Source of the DNA: Strix aluco
Lineage: Eukaryota > Chordata > Aves > Strigiformes > Strigidae
Reading direction: 5' to 3'
Assembly (NCBI RefSeq): GCF_031877795.1
Contig: NC_133932.1
Location: 568,001 to 632,000, forward strand
DNA: 64,000 nucleotides
Part shown: in pieces, positions 39,159 through 51,600 of the stretch
Layout of the letters: every line of letters starts with the position of its first letter
How positions within the stretch are numbered: the first letter of the stretch is position 1
The notes under the pieces: generated by a model
What the model was told of the DNA's origin: nothing
The model's database searches: none
Seen by the model: the letters and a program-made list of their open reading frames with translations, nothing else
Program-made: the position numbers and the translations under genes

Positions 39159-39905
39159 AGGAGATGGTCTCTGGGTGATTCTTCTGTCATTGTGGATAGT
39201 AGGGAATGGATGGATTTTTTTCAGAGGACAAGATGAATAGAGGTGAGCAAAATCGTCAGCATCTTCGAAGGCCATTGATCCAGCTCAGATGTTGTGAGAA
39301 TGAGTTGACCTTTCGTGATAAAGAACACCTAACCTTTTTACAACTTTATCTTGCATCTGAATCAATAGCAATGAATGTAGTAGGTTAAGAAAATTGATTT
39401 GGTCTTCCAAAGCAATGTTTTCTGTCCAGTGCTGTCTCAGTACCTGCAGTCCTCCCCAGTGGCATCCAGTGCAGTTGGAGTAGAGCTTCTTTCATTGTGT
39501 GCCATGCCTGTTAGCTTGGCAGCTATGGGAGTGAAGGGAGAAGAAATAATACATCTGAGATTGCACAGAAATTCCAGTATAACTGGCAGTATCCCTGCAA
39601 ATGAATAAGACATAACAAATCCTACTGAATTGTGGGGCAGGCAAAAGCAGACATTTAAGCTTTTCCAGGAGGCAGGAGCTTGACACCCTGACCAAAGTAC
39701 ACAATCGTTTGATTGGTACAAGCTGATCATGGGGATCCAGGCACAAATGTAGAAAATGAGGAAGAGAGAGATCTGGTTAATAAGTAATTCCTGGCCATAA
39801 TGCAGGTGTGAACAAACAATACAGTTTCCCAACAGTAAGGACAGTATCTCAGCTAAAACACTCTCCAGCACAAGTATATTATTCCTTCCTGTCACCACGA
39901 AGAAA

Positions 39906-40118
39906 ATGAAAAACAAGATGAGTTTTCTACAGCAAGGAGGAGAGACGCATCCTTCCAGATGTCCGGATAACAGCGCGTTCAAGCAACAGAAGCTGCCAGC
40001 TTGGAAGCCCCAGATGACCATTGCGACTGTGCTCCCCGGCTTCTTCCTCACAGGCGCCTTCTGCCTCGCTGTGGGCGTCTGCCTCATCCTGTCCGCAAAC
40101 AGTGTCAGAGACATCCAG
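39906..40118 (+). CDS. TMEM30C: TMEM30C exon 1, start codon and TM1
   Basis: 71 codons ending at CAG|GTTGGT. It encodes the cytosolic N-terminus with [15 protein letters not shown] and the first membrane helix. Two in-frame ATGs (codons 1 and 5) both have a purine at -3. A 5' non-coding exon further left cannot be excluded. Confidence 0.93.
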
Positions 40119-43100
40119 GTTGGTTTGGAGGTGGTGTTCTTAGATATTCCACAAAGAAGAAACTGGGCTATGTTTGGAGGGAAAAGGCTTTGAATTTTTG
40201 ATTCTGGATAAAGATGGTAGCAACAGCTTCATGCCTTGGACGTGTGTCCAGCAGCCAGTATTCCTGTGAAAATCCTCAGGGATGGTTCATCACCGATAAA
40301 ATCCGAGCACTGGGTAGTAATGTCTGAAATCTGGGTGGTAATTACAGCCACTGGCTGGTAATATGACACATTGTCATTATTTCCTGGGTCTTTGAGGGGA
40401 AATAAACTAATCCCTTTGATAGCGTTTGGTACTAGAGGAACATATGTGTTTGCTGGGGCAAAATGCAAGAAGCCCTGATGTTTAAATGCCTCCTGGAGGC
40501 AGGGTTGTTTAGACATGTGGTGGTTGGAGCCAATGCTCAGCACTACATCCAGGCTGTTCAAGAGGGGTGGGCCGTAACGCATGTGGGGATTTGTCAAGCA
40601 TTACTTGGTCAGCCAGACCAAGCTGCAGAAGTGTTCTTCACTCAGCACTCCTTTGCCGAGGAGCAGATGTGGAGGTTCTGCAACAGTCAGCAAAAGGCTC
40701 TAAAACAGCTTAAAACTAGGGATAAAATCTGTGAATGTTCATTGAGGCCAAGTCCTGATTCTCTGCCTCTGTCGATTTTTAACAATGTTTTTAGCAGTCC
40801 AGAGTCACTTGCAAGAGAACTGCTCTGAGAAGTCTTGGAGCTTTTCCCGTGTGCATGGCCTTTATTACAGTATCTCTGCTTGTTTGTTTCTTTGACAGAT
40901 TGATTATTCAGATAAATGCTCAGATTGTTCAAAACTCCGTGAAAATTCATCTAATTGGAATAAGGAATGCCACTGTTCCGTTAATTTCACACTAAAAGAA
41001 GATATATTGGTAAGTGGATACAAAAAATGAACTCAAGGAGCTTAATAGCTCCTGTCACTTATATCCCTAAATGATAAAGTATACTATTTCTGTTCTTCTT
41101 CTGTTCAACTCCTGACTGAATTTTCTTTGTGCTTTTTAAAAACATGAAATACTCAAAATTTTACACTTTTGACTTTGCTATTAATTTTGGTACATGTTAA
41201 AAATAATCAGGAGCAGGCTACCTCTGTCCTTGGTTGGGAGATGTCCAAGGATTTGATGGGGATGGAGGAAATGGTGTTTGATTGAGGAGGTGACCTCTCT
41301 GCATCTCTTTCTTTCAGTATGTAGCAAACCCTTGGCCTTGGCCTGGAGTTGGTTGTTACTGCATTGTTAAGCTCTCAAATGAGAAGGAAATCCGAAGCTC
41401 TGACCGTTTGTCATAAGTAAACCCCTGTAGTCTTTTTTACAAGGGTTATGCTGCTAATCCCCAAGGTCCTTCAAATAATTCAAGTCTAGTAATGTCACTG
41501 CAGTTTCATTTGGGAAAAGTATCTTTCATTTCCTGTCCTAAACTACTGGGTCATGTCGCTGAGACTGTTAAAAGGCTTCATGTTCCTCCAAAGAGATGTT
41601 ATGCTAAGTACTGCATTAATGATCCCTTGAAATTACAGTGCAATTTAAATTATATAGTCACTTTAGGGTTCTTCAGTATTGAAGAGGCTGTTAAAATACT
41701 CCGTAATTCTTCAGATTAGAGTGATGTTTGAGATGCAATGTTTATTTAACTGAAAGGGTTTTTATCATTTAGTAATCCTCTTTCTTGCTTATATTTGCCT
41801 GCCTAGCATCTCCTTTTAATCACAGGACTAAACTTTCAAAAGGGTTCAAATAATTGGTGAGAGGCAGCCTTATTTTTCAAAAAATCAGAAGGAATTAAGA
41901 GCTAATGGGTACTTGTTGAAGTTTTTTGTGCACCTTCTTTTATGGGAAATGAGTGTCTCTCTCCATGAAATTATTCATAGTCATTGCAGGTTCATGACCA
42001 GCTGTGCCATCTTGAGTAAAAGGGTAATCCAGCATTTCTATTTGGTTTCTTCTGGTGACTTAAAGTATGTTTAATTTTGTGCCAAAATACTAAAACTTTC
42101 AGTTGGGGCAAAGACTAGATTCTAGCCAGTGTCCGCTGAAGTAATTGCTTGGTGTAGTTACCAACACTTAAATATGAATTGAGTACTCTCTTCCCCTCTC
42201 TTTTTTAGCAAGTAATAGGATTTCTCTTTGTCTGCATGAACTCACCTTATTAAAGGGATTTATCCTTGAATTCTAGGGTGACGTTTTTATGTACTATGGC
42301 CTGCAAAACTTCTATCAGAACCACCGTCGATATGTGATATCAAGAAGTGACGCACAATTGTTGGGTCGAAATGTAAATGTAAGTTTTCTTCTTTATATTA
42401 TGAGATCATCAGTATTTCCATTGGGTGCATCTGTGACCGTACGGAGAGCTAACTAGGCGTAACTGGGAGTGTGTTAACGTGGCTCTAGGGAATAATACGA
42501 AGGTACAGATTTTCAGTGTTTGGTCTCTGCTTTTATGATTGTTAGGGCCCTTATTTCTAATAAGTTAGTGAGAGAGGAAGATTGAGGGGGTAAATAAAAG
42601 GTGTCAGTCCAGTGTTGCAATTCTCAAACCTGCACCTTGTAGGAATGCTGATTAAAAATATATTGTCTCTTTCAAGTAAATCTGTGGAAAGCTTTTCCTT
42701 CTAGTGTTTTGAGTCATCTTAGCCAGAAATGTTTTAAGCTGTGCTTTTATTATAGGGTTAGGGAATTAAGTTATTCTAAGTCTTTTATTTTGCCATCTGG
42801 CTTTGGAAGTGGAGAAGGAGCAGTAAAAGGTTTATGGTGAAATAGGTGATCATGTAGCATTCTAAGTATGCAATTTAGAGTTCTAAAGAGGAGGCTATAC
42901 AGCATCACCTGCAGCAGGCCTGCATAAGGAAATCGGAGAATGCAATCATGGCATTCAGGGTTTTTACTTACAAATCTAAAAGACGTTTTCTTTGGCTTAG
43001 AAGTAGCACTTCTTAATATACACACAGTCCACACAGTCCTCTCAGTACATATAATGATTGTGCCATAATAATCTGTTGTTTCTATAAAATGGTGCTTGTA

Positions 43101-46100
43101 ACTCTCAAGATGTGTTCCCCGTACATCTGCTTCCCCAGGTGCCCCGTCAGCTTGTTTGCATCCAGGTGCAACCGCTTTTGGCTTTTATGCCAATCAGATA
43201 CACAGCTCATTAGAGTTACTTGAAAATATTTCTGTGTTTAAACCCGGAGATTTATAGTTTCACATGAACTGGCACAGGAGAGATGTGATAAATTTGAGAT
43301 GGGCTTTTGTTTTTCATGCTGTGTCTTCATGCATCAGGATTTCCCCAGACAGAACTGCAGTAGTGTGGCTGACTGCATCCGCTGTTCTCCACCGCTGAAG
43401 CAGTCCAGGTCAGAATTAAAAAGAAGGAAAAATGAGATGTTCTAGGGTAAGCCAAGGCTTCACTGGAACATTTAAAATTATAGCTATGTTACAATAGCAG
43501 ATCCCCAAAGAAGTTTTTGTAGTCTGGAGTTTGCAAGACTGCAGCAGAATTTGGTGAAGACCTTAAGTTTACTTACCATGATATGAAGGGTATTCCTCAG
43601 CTACACACGTGTTGGATGTACCTCTAATGTGACTTCATTATTCAGTGGCTTTTCAGAAGAAGTAATGGGAGGAGAACATTAACACCAGCAAACCAAAACA
43701 AAACCCCCAAGTTCTGTGCCTGACTGTTCTGTGACCTTGAATGCAGATTCAGAGGAGCTACTGCGCACCTTTTACCACCTACCGAAACGGGACGCCCATG
43801 GCTCCGTGCGGTGCTATTGCCAACAGCATGTTCAATGGTAAGTAGGTACCTTCCACATCTCTCTCATTTCCACTTGAAACTACTCCGCTACCCCAATCCA
43901 GCTGAGTCTTGATGTTGCAAGCTCTCTGTCTTTCTCCCACAAGAGGTTTTGTTTGGCAGTGCTACTGTGGTGAATATGGGGCTCTGCTTTCTACTGTTTA
44001 GTAACTTGCCCCTCATTCTGAAACTGAGGAAGATTTTTCATTTACTAAGGCCCTCTTCAATGTGAATATACAACAGGACTGAGGAATTGAGTTCCTGGTG
44101 AAATAAAGAACAATGATACAACAGATTTAGTGTATTTCCTTGCTAAAGATACATTCTTGTACAGTGGTGGGAGAACCCAGATTCTGCCTTCTCACAGTGG
44201 TGTGCTTAAAAGCAGGTGACACGTTCTTCACATTGGTTTCGACCTTTGCATCTATGTGGTTGCATTTTGTTCTTGGAATGCTGGAAGCATACATAGTCTT
44301 ACTCAATTTAATCCCAGGTTTGATCTTGTTTGTAGTAACTGAGTGGGCATAATCTGCCTGTGAGTACGTTGAGGCTGAAACCTAGAGGGCTCCTAGCCGT
44401 GACACTGGCAGACTGCAGAATGGATTTCTATGGGAGGAGAGGAGACAAAAAACTTCTACAGACTTTTCTCCCCTACCCCATCCTTTTTGCCTGGCCCCCC
44501 TCCCTGCTTTTTTAGCTTGTTTCACGCAGCACTTTTTGGGAATGCAGCAGCTGTTTCCAAGCAGCTGAGCCACCCACACCAGAGGACTTGTGAAGAGGCA
44601 GCAACACTTGTTTTTCATCTGCCTGTGCACTCACCTGCTCTCCTGGAAGTCTGATTTACTGGACTGGGCTCAGACCTAGGCCAGCAGAGCTACCTGCATG
44701 CAGCCCACACTGTTCTGGAGCCCTGGCTGCAGGACAGAATGCAGAGAACTAAGGACAGTCAGATTTTAAAATGCTGAGGGTGAACCTCTCGGTGTCTGCC
44801 TTTGCATCTGTCATTAGTGCATGGTGTGATGAAGGGTTCCAGCTGCTGGTGATGTGGGGGAAGGGGCCGATGGCTGAATCCCCACTCTGGGAGCTGATTT
44901 CTGTCCCTCTGCTGTGAAAGAGGGTGCTTCTCATTCACTTTTGGCAGTTTAGCTGGTTGTCTAATTGCTCTCTAATCTTGTTTTGTAAAATGAGGAAGAT
45001 GGCCAAGTTCCTGCCATGGGAAAGGTTTTTAACCCAGGCTAGCCGGTGAGGGAGCAGTCAGACCAGCAGTTAATCAGGCAAAGCTCAAAGAATTGCAACT
45101 CCTGTTAACAAACTAGTGACAAACAGCTGGGGAGGTGGTTGGGCACAGAATGATCACTTACTCAGAAGAGTGTGTCTGAGCCTTAAGAAGCTGTGTGAAC
45201 ACAGGTTTTGTAGCAGGACAAAAAAAAAGAATGTTTTCATTGATGCTCATGCAGTTGAGTTGAATTTTTCGTGTTTCCTAAAAAGCAGTCCCGCCCCATC
45301 CATATCATCTAACTATCCCTGCCCGTCATCTCAGTGGCTGCCCAGGTGTTTACACAGATGTTAATGAGATCTATAATGCTTTTGCCTTATGTTAAACTAA
45401 TCTAAGTAGGAAAATATCGTGGATAAAAACAAGTGTTTTTTGCCCACCAAAACAGGATGACACAATTAAGCGCAATTTTAACTAAATGGTTTTTGATTGA
45501 AGGAAGTGTTCATGTCCAAGTTGGTAGACAAGGTCTAATTATCATAAAACTAAAGCAAAATTTTCTCCAAAGGGTCATGGATTCCCTTGATTGTGCTTTC
45601 ACCTCTCCCCTGGTCCCTGCAAACATGTTATATATATAGTAAAGCCATCAGTTTAGGACAACTGTCAAAGAAATGCTCGGGAAAGCTAACTAGGAGAGTA
45701 ACTTCTGTAACTAGCTGGAGAGCTCCAGAAGTGATTTGCCAAGAAGTTAGTCACACAGGAGTTGATGGACATGAGATACTTGCACATATTTCTACACAGG
45801 GATTCAGCAGGATTATTGGTAGGAGTGTGTTCAGGCTTTAAAACTTCAGAAGTGCTAAGGCTCTGGAACCTAAATTCTTGTGGAATGTACAGTGCTCTCT
45901 CCACAGTCATGACAAAACCTTTCCCAGGATTTTTTTTGTTTTCTATTCACTTGAAATATGCTTCAGTGTGGGGCAGTTTTTGTTAGTCATGCTGGCAATT
46001 AGAATGACTGTCTTTTACTCACATGCATTGCTTCTCGTATTCCCTGCAGATACTATTGATCTTTTTTACAATCTTAACTCATCTGCTATTCAAGTACCAG

Positions 46101-48656
46101 TGCTGAAGACTGGAAACAGTTGGTGGACAGATAAAAATGTGAAATTTCGCAATCCAAAATCATACAATCTCTCTTCTGCATTTGCAGGTAAGAAGGATTC
46201 CACTGGTATTCCTTACTTTTCAATGGCTTCCCTACCCCCCCTGTGCTGTGTGAGGCTCTCCCATTCTAAGACAAATTGACTTTGGGAGAAATACCTCCCA
46301 AAGCAGGTTGGAGAAGCAGCTTTAGAAGGTGACTGAAAGCAGAAGAGCGATTTAGGCAAAATATCACCCTTATTTTTTTTTTTTTTTTAATCACTGACCA
46401 TAGAAATTGGGAGAAAGAGGTTTTGGAAGACTGAAGTTAGCCCACATCAATGCCATTCTGTATAGTTCCTTGTAACAATCTGTCCAGAGAAAGCAAGGAT
46501 GCAGTCACTTTATTTTCTGCTATTGAAAACATCTATGACAGAGAATTGCATGTTACATCTTTCCTTCTTCATGGCTTTGCAGATTCTCAGGCAGTTGTGA
46601 GACAAGTGAGGCTGCCATTGTCACTAGTTCTTTCAAGCTGCTGTTTCCTTGTTTTGATTGATTTGTATTGAAGTTGGGCTGAAAGTTCCCTATTCTGGAT
46701 CAGGACAATGCTGTGCTGGATGCAATATGCAAAAGTTAGTTATCTAAGTAGTTTTCATATGACAGATTCTAAATATCATAGGCTGTGCTGTTAGACTGCA
46801 AAAAGCTACCTTTCTGGTTGTACAGGGATAAATTAATGTATAAAAATGAAGGCAAGCTCCTCATTATAGAGAACACGTTGCTTGCTGAAGAGGCAAGAAT
46901 CCAGAATAAACAGTATTTTCATTTGTGCAAGTCACTGGTTTTCCTGCACTAAGTTTCTAATGTGTAACAACCCCTGGGTACTGTTAAACTCCGTTTATTC
47001 CTGTTTGAGGAAAGTGGGGATGCTTGGGTGAAAAGTGTTATCTAGCATATATAATTTTTCAATACTGGACAGAGTCTTGTGGCTCTTTCATATTCTGTGT
47101 TGGTCATGAGTAGGCCCAGAACTTAGTCACTGTTTGTACTAACAGTATGTCTTTGCTGGTTTCTTTCTTTTTCATCAGGGACAGCAAGACCTCCTTACTG
47201 GCATAAACCAGTATATTTGTTAGACGAGGAAGATGAACGGAACAACGGTTATGTGAATGAGGACCTCATTATCTGGATGCGAGTGTCAGCCTTTGCTACG
47301 TTCAGAAATCTTTACCGTCGTGTCAAACGGATAAGGCAGTTTGCAGATGGCCTCCCAGCAGGGAATTACACTTTTCGTATTTCCTATAGTATCCTTCCAT
47401 GTTATCCGAGACTATTAGATAGTTACGGTATCAGAAGTGGATGGGATTGGTATAGTAAAATGGCAAAGAAACAGAGAAAAACACCCCAAACTAAATGGCC
47501 ATGGAAAGAGCTAGTTTTGGGGATGATGAGGCACTAGAGGTGGATTTTCTGTAGCCTGTGCTGGTGAGTTAAGCCGTGTTACTCAAACAGCAGCACGTGA
47601 CTTTGGAGGGGGCCACTTTTGGCTGGAGGCAGCACATGGGAGCTTGACATAAAGGGTAAAACTGAAGAGTGGGAACCGGAAGAGATGGTTGAAGATGTTG
47701 TTTTAGCTGAAATATTCAACAGTGACTTAATCACACGTGTAGATACCCTTCCTGGGGCGCATGAAGCACCAGAGGTGCCCCCGCAGTCGAGAGCTGTGTG
47801 GGTTGCTGGTGTCAGCAGAGCCCTCGGGCGGATTTGGGCCACGTGCTGACAGGAACTTCTGTGCTGGTGAAGATGCACCCTCGCACTGAACAGCACGAAC
47901 TTTGCTGACTAAAGCACTTGTTTTGTCAGCAGGAGTTGTGTCGAGATGACTGTAAATTTCTCTCTCAGTCTATAGAGCTATGCTTTTTAATGTTGTAGCA
48001 TGGTTCTATTCTGAAAGCTTCCACGTGAGGAGATGGAAGGTAAAATCGTATAACATTCTGGGTAGGCAACATATCGCGTAGAGATGAGCACTTCCCCTCA
48101 GTGAGAACGTGTGGAGTATCATCATGGTAAGCTGCCCAAAAGGCTCATTTTCAACTGAATTTTCATAGCAAATTAACACAGTAGCAGTTACATAAATTAT
48201 GGATCTGAAATGTATAATGTAAAAAAAAAGTATTTCCATGTTCACACAGACTGTGTCTAAAAGAAGTGGATTTCTTACCACCAGCTGCTACTGGGTCTTC
48301 AGACCCAGAATAGGAGAGACATCACAGATCAGTTAAAGGAATTTTTGCAGCAAATGCAGTTCTCCAGGCTCTTTATGCCTTGGCAAGTTTTTGAGCATTC
48401 ACCATTACTTTTTCTCCTCCTGGAAATAACGTAAACTTTGTTATGAAACCTTAACAGCCTTCTACCAGATTTCCCTGTTACCAAATTCAAGGGAAGGAAG
48501 CATGTGATTCTTTCAACCGTGGTGTGGAGCGGAGGAAGTAACCCATTCCTGGGAATTGCCTACGTGGTTTCTGGCACAGCAGCAACCCTGACAGGTTTTG
48601 TCATAACTGCCATCCACTTAAAGCTCAGAAAAAAGAAAACATACTTTCAGAAATAA
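39906..48656 (+). CDS. TMEM30C: TMEM30C-like CDC50 family protein, complete 7-exon gene
   Basis: Seven GT-AG exons (39906-40118, 40899-41009, 42277-42378, 43747-43837, 46050-46187, 47179-47388, 48469-48656) join in frame to 350 residues plus TAA; human TMEM30A has 361. CDC50 proteins are beta subunits that let P4-ATPase flippases leave the ER and move phospholipids across membranes. The family signatures run in order: [15 protein letters not shown] at 21-35, TM1 about 38-62, [18 protein letters not shown] at 111-128, [13 protein letters not shown] at 161-173, [12 protein letters not shown] at 197-208, [13 protein letters not shown] at 241-253, NPFLGIAY at 313-320, and TM2 about 314-338. The ectodomain cysteines 78, 81, 95, 97, 148 and 163 fit the three conserved disulfides. 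Seven N-glycosylation sequons are present (N87, N100, N156, N172, N182, N212, N281). The C-tail is short and basic (KLRKKK). The first ATG is chosen; M5 is an alternative start. TMEM30C rather than A or B is assigned from position beside CMSS1. As I recall, the human copy at this locus is a pseudogene; this one shows no breaks. Confidence 0.95.
40899..41009 (+). CDS. TMEM30C: TMEM30C exon 2
   Basis: 37 codons, phase 0 to 0, between TTTGACAG and TTG|GTAAGT. It encodes [17 protein letters not shown] and the [10 protein letters not shown] segment, with the four-cysteine cluster that forms two disulfides in CDC50 proteins. Confidence 0.96.
42277..42378 (+). CDS. TMEM30C: TMEM30C exon 3
   Basis: 34 codons, phase 0 to 0, between TTCTAG and AAT|GTAAGT. 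It encodes the near-invariant family block [20 protein letters not shown]. Confidence 0.97.
43747..43837 (+). CDS. TMEM30C: TMEM30C exon 4
   Basis: Phase 0 to 1, between AATGCAG and ATG|GTAAGT. It encodes [20 protein letters not shown] and ANSMFN, holding the third cysteine pair. Confidence 0.97.
46050..46187 (+). CDS. TMEM30C: TMEM30C exon 5
   Basis: Phase 1 to 1, between CCCTGCAG and GCAG|GTAAGA. It encodes [15 protein letters not shown] and the conserved [13 protein letters not shown] motif. Confidence 0.97.
46373..46388. repeat. Poly-T homopolymer (16 T)
   Basis: An uninterrupted thymine run in a TMEM30C intron. It is a simple repeat with no retroposon body recognised. Confidence 0.8.
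47179..47388 (+). CDS. TMEM30C: TMEM30C exon 6
   Basis: The largest internal exon, phase 1 to 1. It encodes [40 protein letters not shown] and [12 protein letters not shown]. The donor is TATA|GTATCC, weaker than the others; reading through it would add 49 codons and a stop, giving a form without TM2. Confidence 0.95.
48469..48656 (+). CDS. TMEM30C: TMEM30C exon 7, TM2 and stop
   Basis: The acceptor is CTACCAG. It encodes [31 protein letters not shown], the second membrane helix, and a short basic tail ending TYFQK then TAA TAA. Confidence 0.96.
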
Positions 48657-51600
48657 TAAGGTTCCCTGGCTTTCTGAACAAAGGTAAAGGTGTGCTGTGA
48701 AGGAAGAACGTGCAGCACAGACCTTTCCTTCTTTCCCCTGAGCTCTGGATCTGTTTCAGTAACAGGTTTGGTGAATGTAAGCAAATTGAGGGGCAGTGCT
48801 ATTCCATCATCCAAAAGCAAACTTACCTGAGGCTGCATACTTATTCATGTATGTGTCCTCCTAAATTTGATTCCTAGGAAACTTGTAGTGAGATGAGCTT
48901 CAAACAACAGGTAGTGTAGTGGGTTAGAATTACAATGGCAAAGGAATTATATGGTGCTAATGTCTGGCCAGAAGTAAGGGTCCATATCCATTTCTTAGCC
49001 CTTAATTCAGACAATATTTCTCTTGACTTAAATGGAGCTTTGGATGGGTAAAAAGTGAGGTCTTGATCCAACAAAAAGCTTGAGCAGGTAGAGCTTGGTG
49101 CTAAAATCTGTTTGTGGGCCACACGTGTGGGCTGAATGACTTGGTTTAGGTTGTATGTACCTTTTTCAGCTATCCTGAAAAAGTAACCAAATTAGCACAG
49201 CATATTCTATCGGTTTGATACTCAATTTGTGATGGAATACAGGGCATTTTTTAGGAGTTTGGAGTTTGTTTAAACCCGATTTATTGGTTTTATCTAGGTA
49301 CTGAGACTAACCTGCAAAGCTAGAGGGCATCAAAACACTGAGTTACGTTTTTTTTAAATTGTCATTTAATAGAAATCTTAAACTAAGAACTCCTATAATG
49401 CTAAACATTTTAGCAGAAACATCTACCTAATACAACTGCTAGGCCACAGTTGCACTCCTGCCTACCCCACCCTTCCACACAAAAGTTCACAGACTCTTAT
49501 GTGACATGAAATGTCTCTTCCTCTTTCAAGCTGCTATTTCTGTGGAGTGGTGACCTATTGTCAATAGAAAACAAAGCATCAGAATATCTGTCAACTTAAT
49601 TTTCAGAAAATAAACACTGCAGCTCGTGAGTAGGCTTACCAATTTTCATGTTACACGTTCAGAATTTCACACAGTTAGGAGTTATTTCTACTCTCTCACA
49701 AAATGTAGGAACAGCACTGAAGAATTTAGGTCAAGTATACCATGGTACGCCCAAATTTTTTTAAATGATTTTTCTGTTGCAAAAGTGCAAATGAAATAAA
49801 ACACTTTAATTCCTTTGATAAGTATTCCGTTTGCCTTACCTTCCCCTCCCCTAAAAAGACTTCCACGCTGAAACAAGAAGGACTAGAGCAAGAGAAGGGA
49901 ATGTGGCACAGGGAGGCTGCGTGCCACTGTCAAGGGCACCCACATCTGCTTTTAAAAGTGTCTCAGGAGCTTGCAACCTTTGACAGATGGACTCTGGTGA
50001 ATCTGGTTGCAGCCACAGAATGTGCTGTTTCCTTCAATCTCTGCTTCTTAATTGTGCCCTGAGCAGCAGAAGGGGTGCTGCTCAAGTTCACAGCCCAGCC
50101 TGTTAGTACAGTCTTGCTCCGTGGAGGGTTTATGCGGACTTGCTGGGCCAAGGGGTGTGTTGCTCTCTGCTTTTCCTAGTCAGGGCCAGTCACCTCCATC
50201 AGAAAGCTGTAGAAACAGGGGTTGCAGTATTTCAGACCCTTGCATCTAAATCTGTCAGGAGCTGTGGGAGAACCCTACCCCTCAGTGGACTGGACAAGAC
50301 AGAGCATGAAGCAGCACATCTAGCAATGCTTAAGCTCATTAGTCTAAATCACATTTAACAATGAGACATGCTCTTAAACCTTTAGAAAATGGAATCCCAT
50401 GCAGCCCTCTGGAAAGCCCTGATGGGAGTTGCTGCCAAAGCTGAATTTAGGATTTTTGGCTCCAAATGGACCACAGGAGCCTCTTTCTTTCTCTCTTCCC
50501 TTTTTCTTTTGTTTTTTAAATCCTCCGAGAAGCTGACTTTCAGGAAATGGTATGTCATCTGGGTAGTTAAGTCAGAGTACAGTTGTCATTGATTTTACTT
50601 CTTCATGAAGTATCTGGTAAAAATGTTAGTAAAAGGAGACTGAATAATGAGGTATCTACTTCAGTGAGTCAGTGTCTACCAGAAAAAAAACTTACTTGGA
50701 AAACACAGTCTACCAAGTAGTGCTTACAGTTTGCCCATTATCTCCCAGAGGTTTGTGCACATTGGAATGCACATTGTCTTCAAACCCCTCCACAGGGAAA
50801 ACATCTCTTCAAACAAATCTTCCTCTTTCTGTTATTCCGGAAGTTGTCTAAGTCTTTGTTTATAAACTCAAACCCTCTTTTTCATCTTACCACAGCTTTA
50901 AACACATCTTACATCTTTCTTGTACCCTCTAAACAGTGTCTGAAAGCTGCTGCTTGAGCTCCAGCAGTTACTGTTGTCAACTTTTGAGCAGCTCTGCAGT
51001 GTCTGCCTTGTCATTCGGATTGTGCTGCCCAGACCAGAGCAAGGGGAATGGCAGTTTTGATGAACTACTCCCAGCAGATGGAATCTGCCTTGCTCAGAAG
51101 GGTGGAAAATAAGTGTTAGCAACCTCTTTACGCTGCTTTTTGTGCCAGTGCTACAGCCGTGCTGTCGGCCTGCCCCTTGTGCCAGAGCTTGCATGAACGT
51201 GCTTTTTCAAGAAAATTTTGTAGGTGTGTTCTTCAGTTCCCACACTGGGGAATACTCCTCTACCTATATGAAATGTTTACTGGAATTGTTTTATGCTGCT
51301 GCTGCTGCCTTACTCCCTCTTGTGCAGGGGCTGAAACAGAAGTGAGAGCCCTGGCTGAAAATCTGGCCTAACATAACAGAAAGATAGTAAAAGCCATCAT
51401 TAACTGCCTCTCCTTGTGGCATGTCTCAGGGGATTGTCCCCTTTTGTCTGCCCCCTGATACCAGCGGGAAGGGTGATCTGGGATTTTGAACTAATTTATT
51501 CTGGCTATAAGGAGATCCTCAAATCAAAGTGATCAGGGAAAGCATACTGAGATTTGGAGAGCAGAGTTATAAAGGAACCAGAGATGATGCGCTTTTGCCG

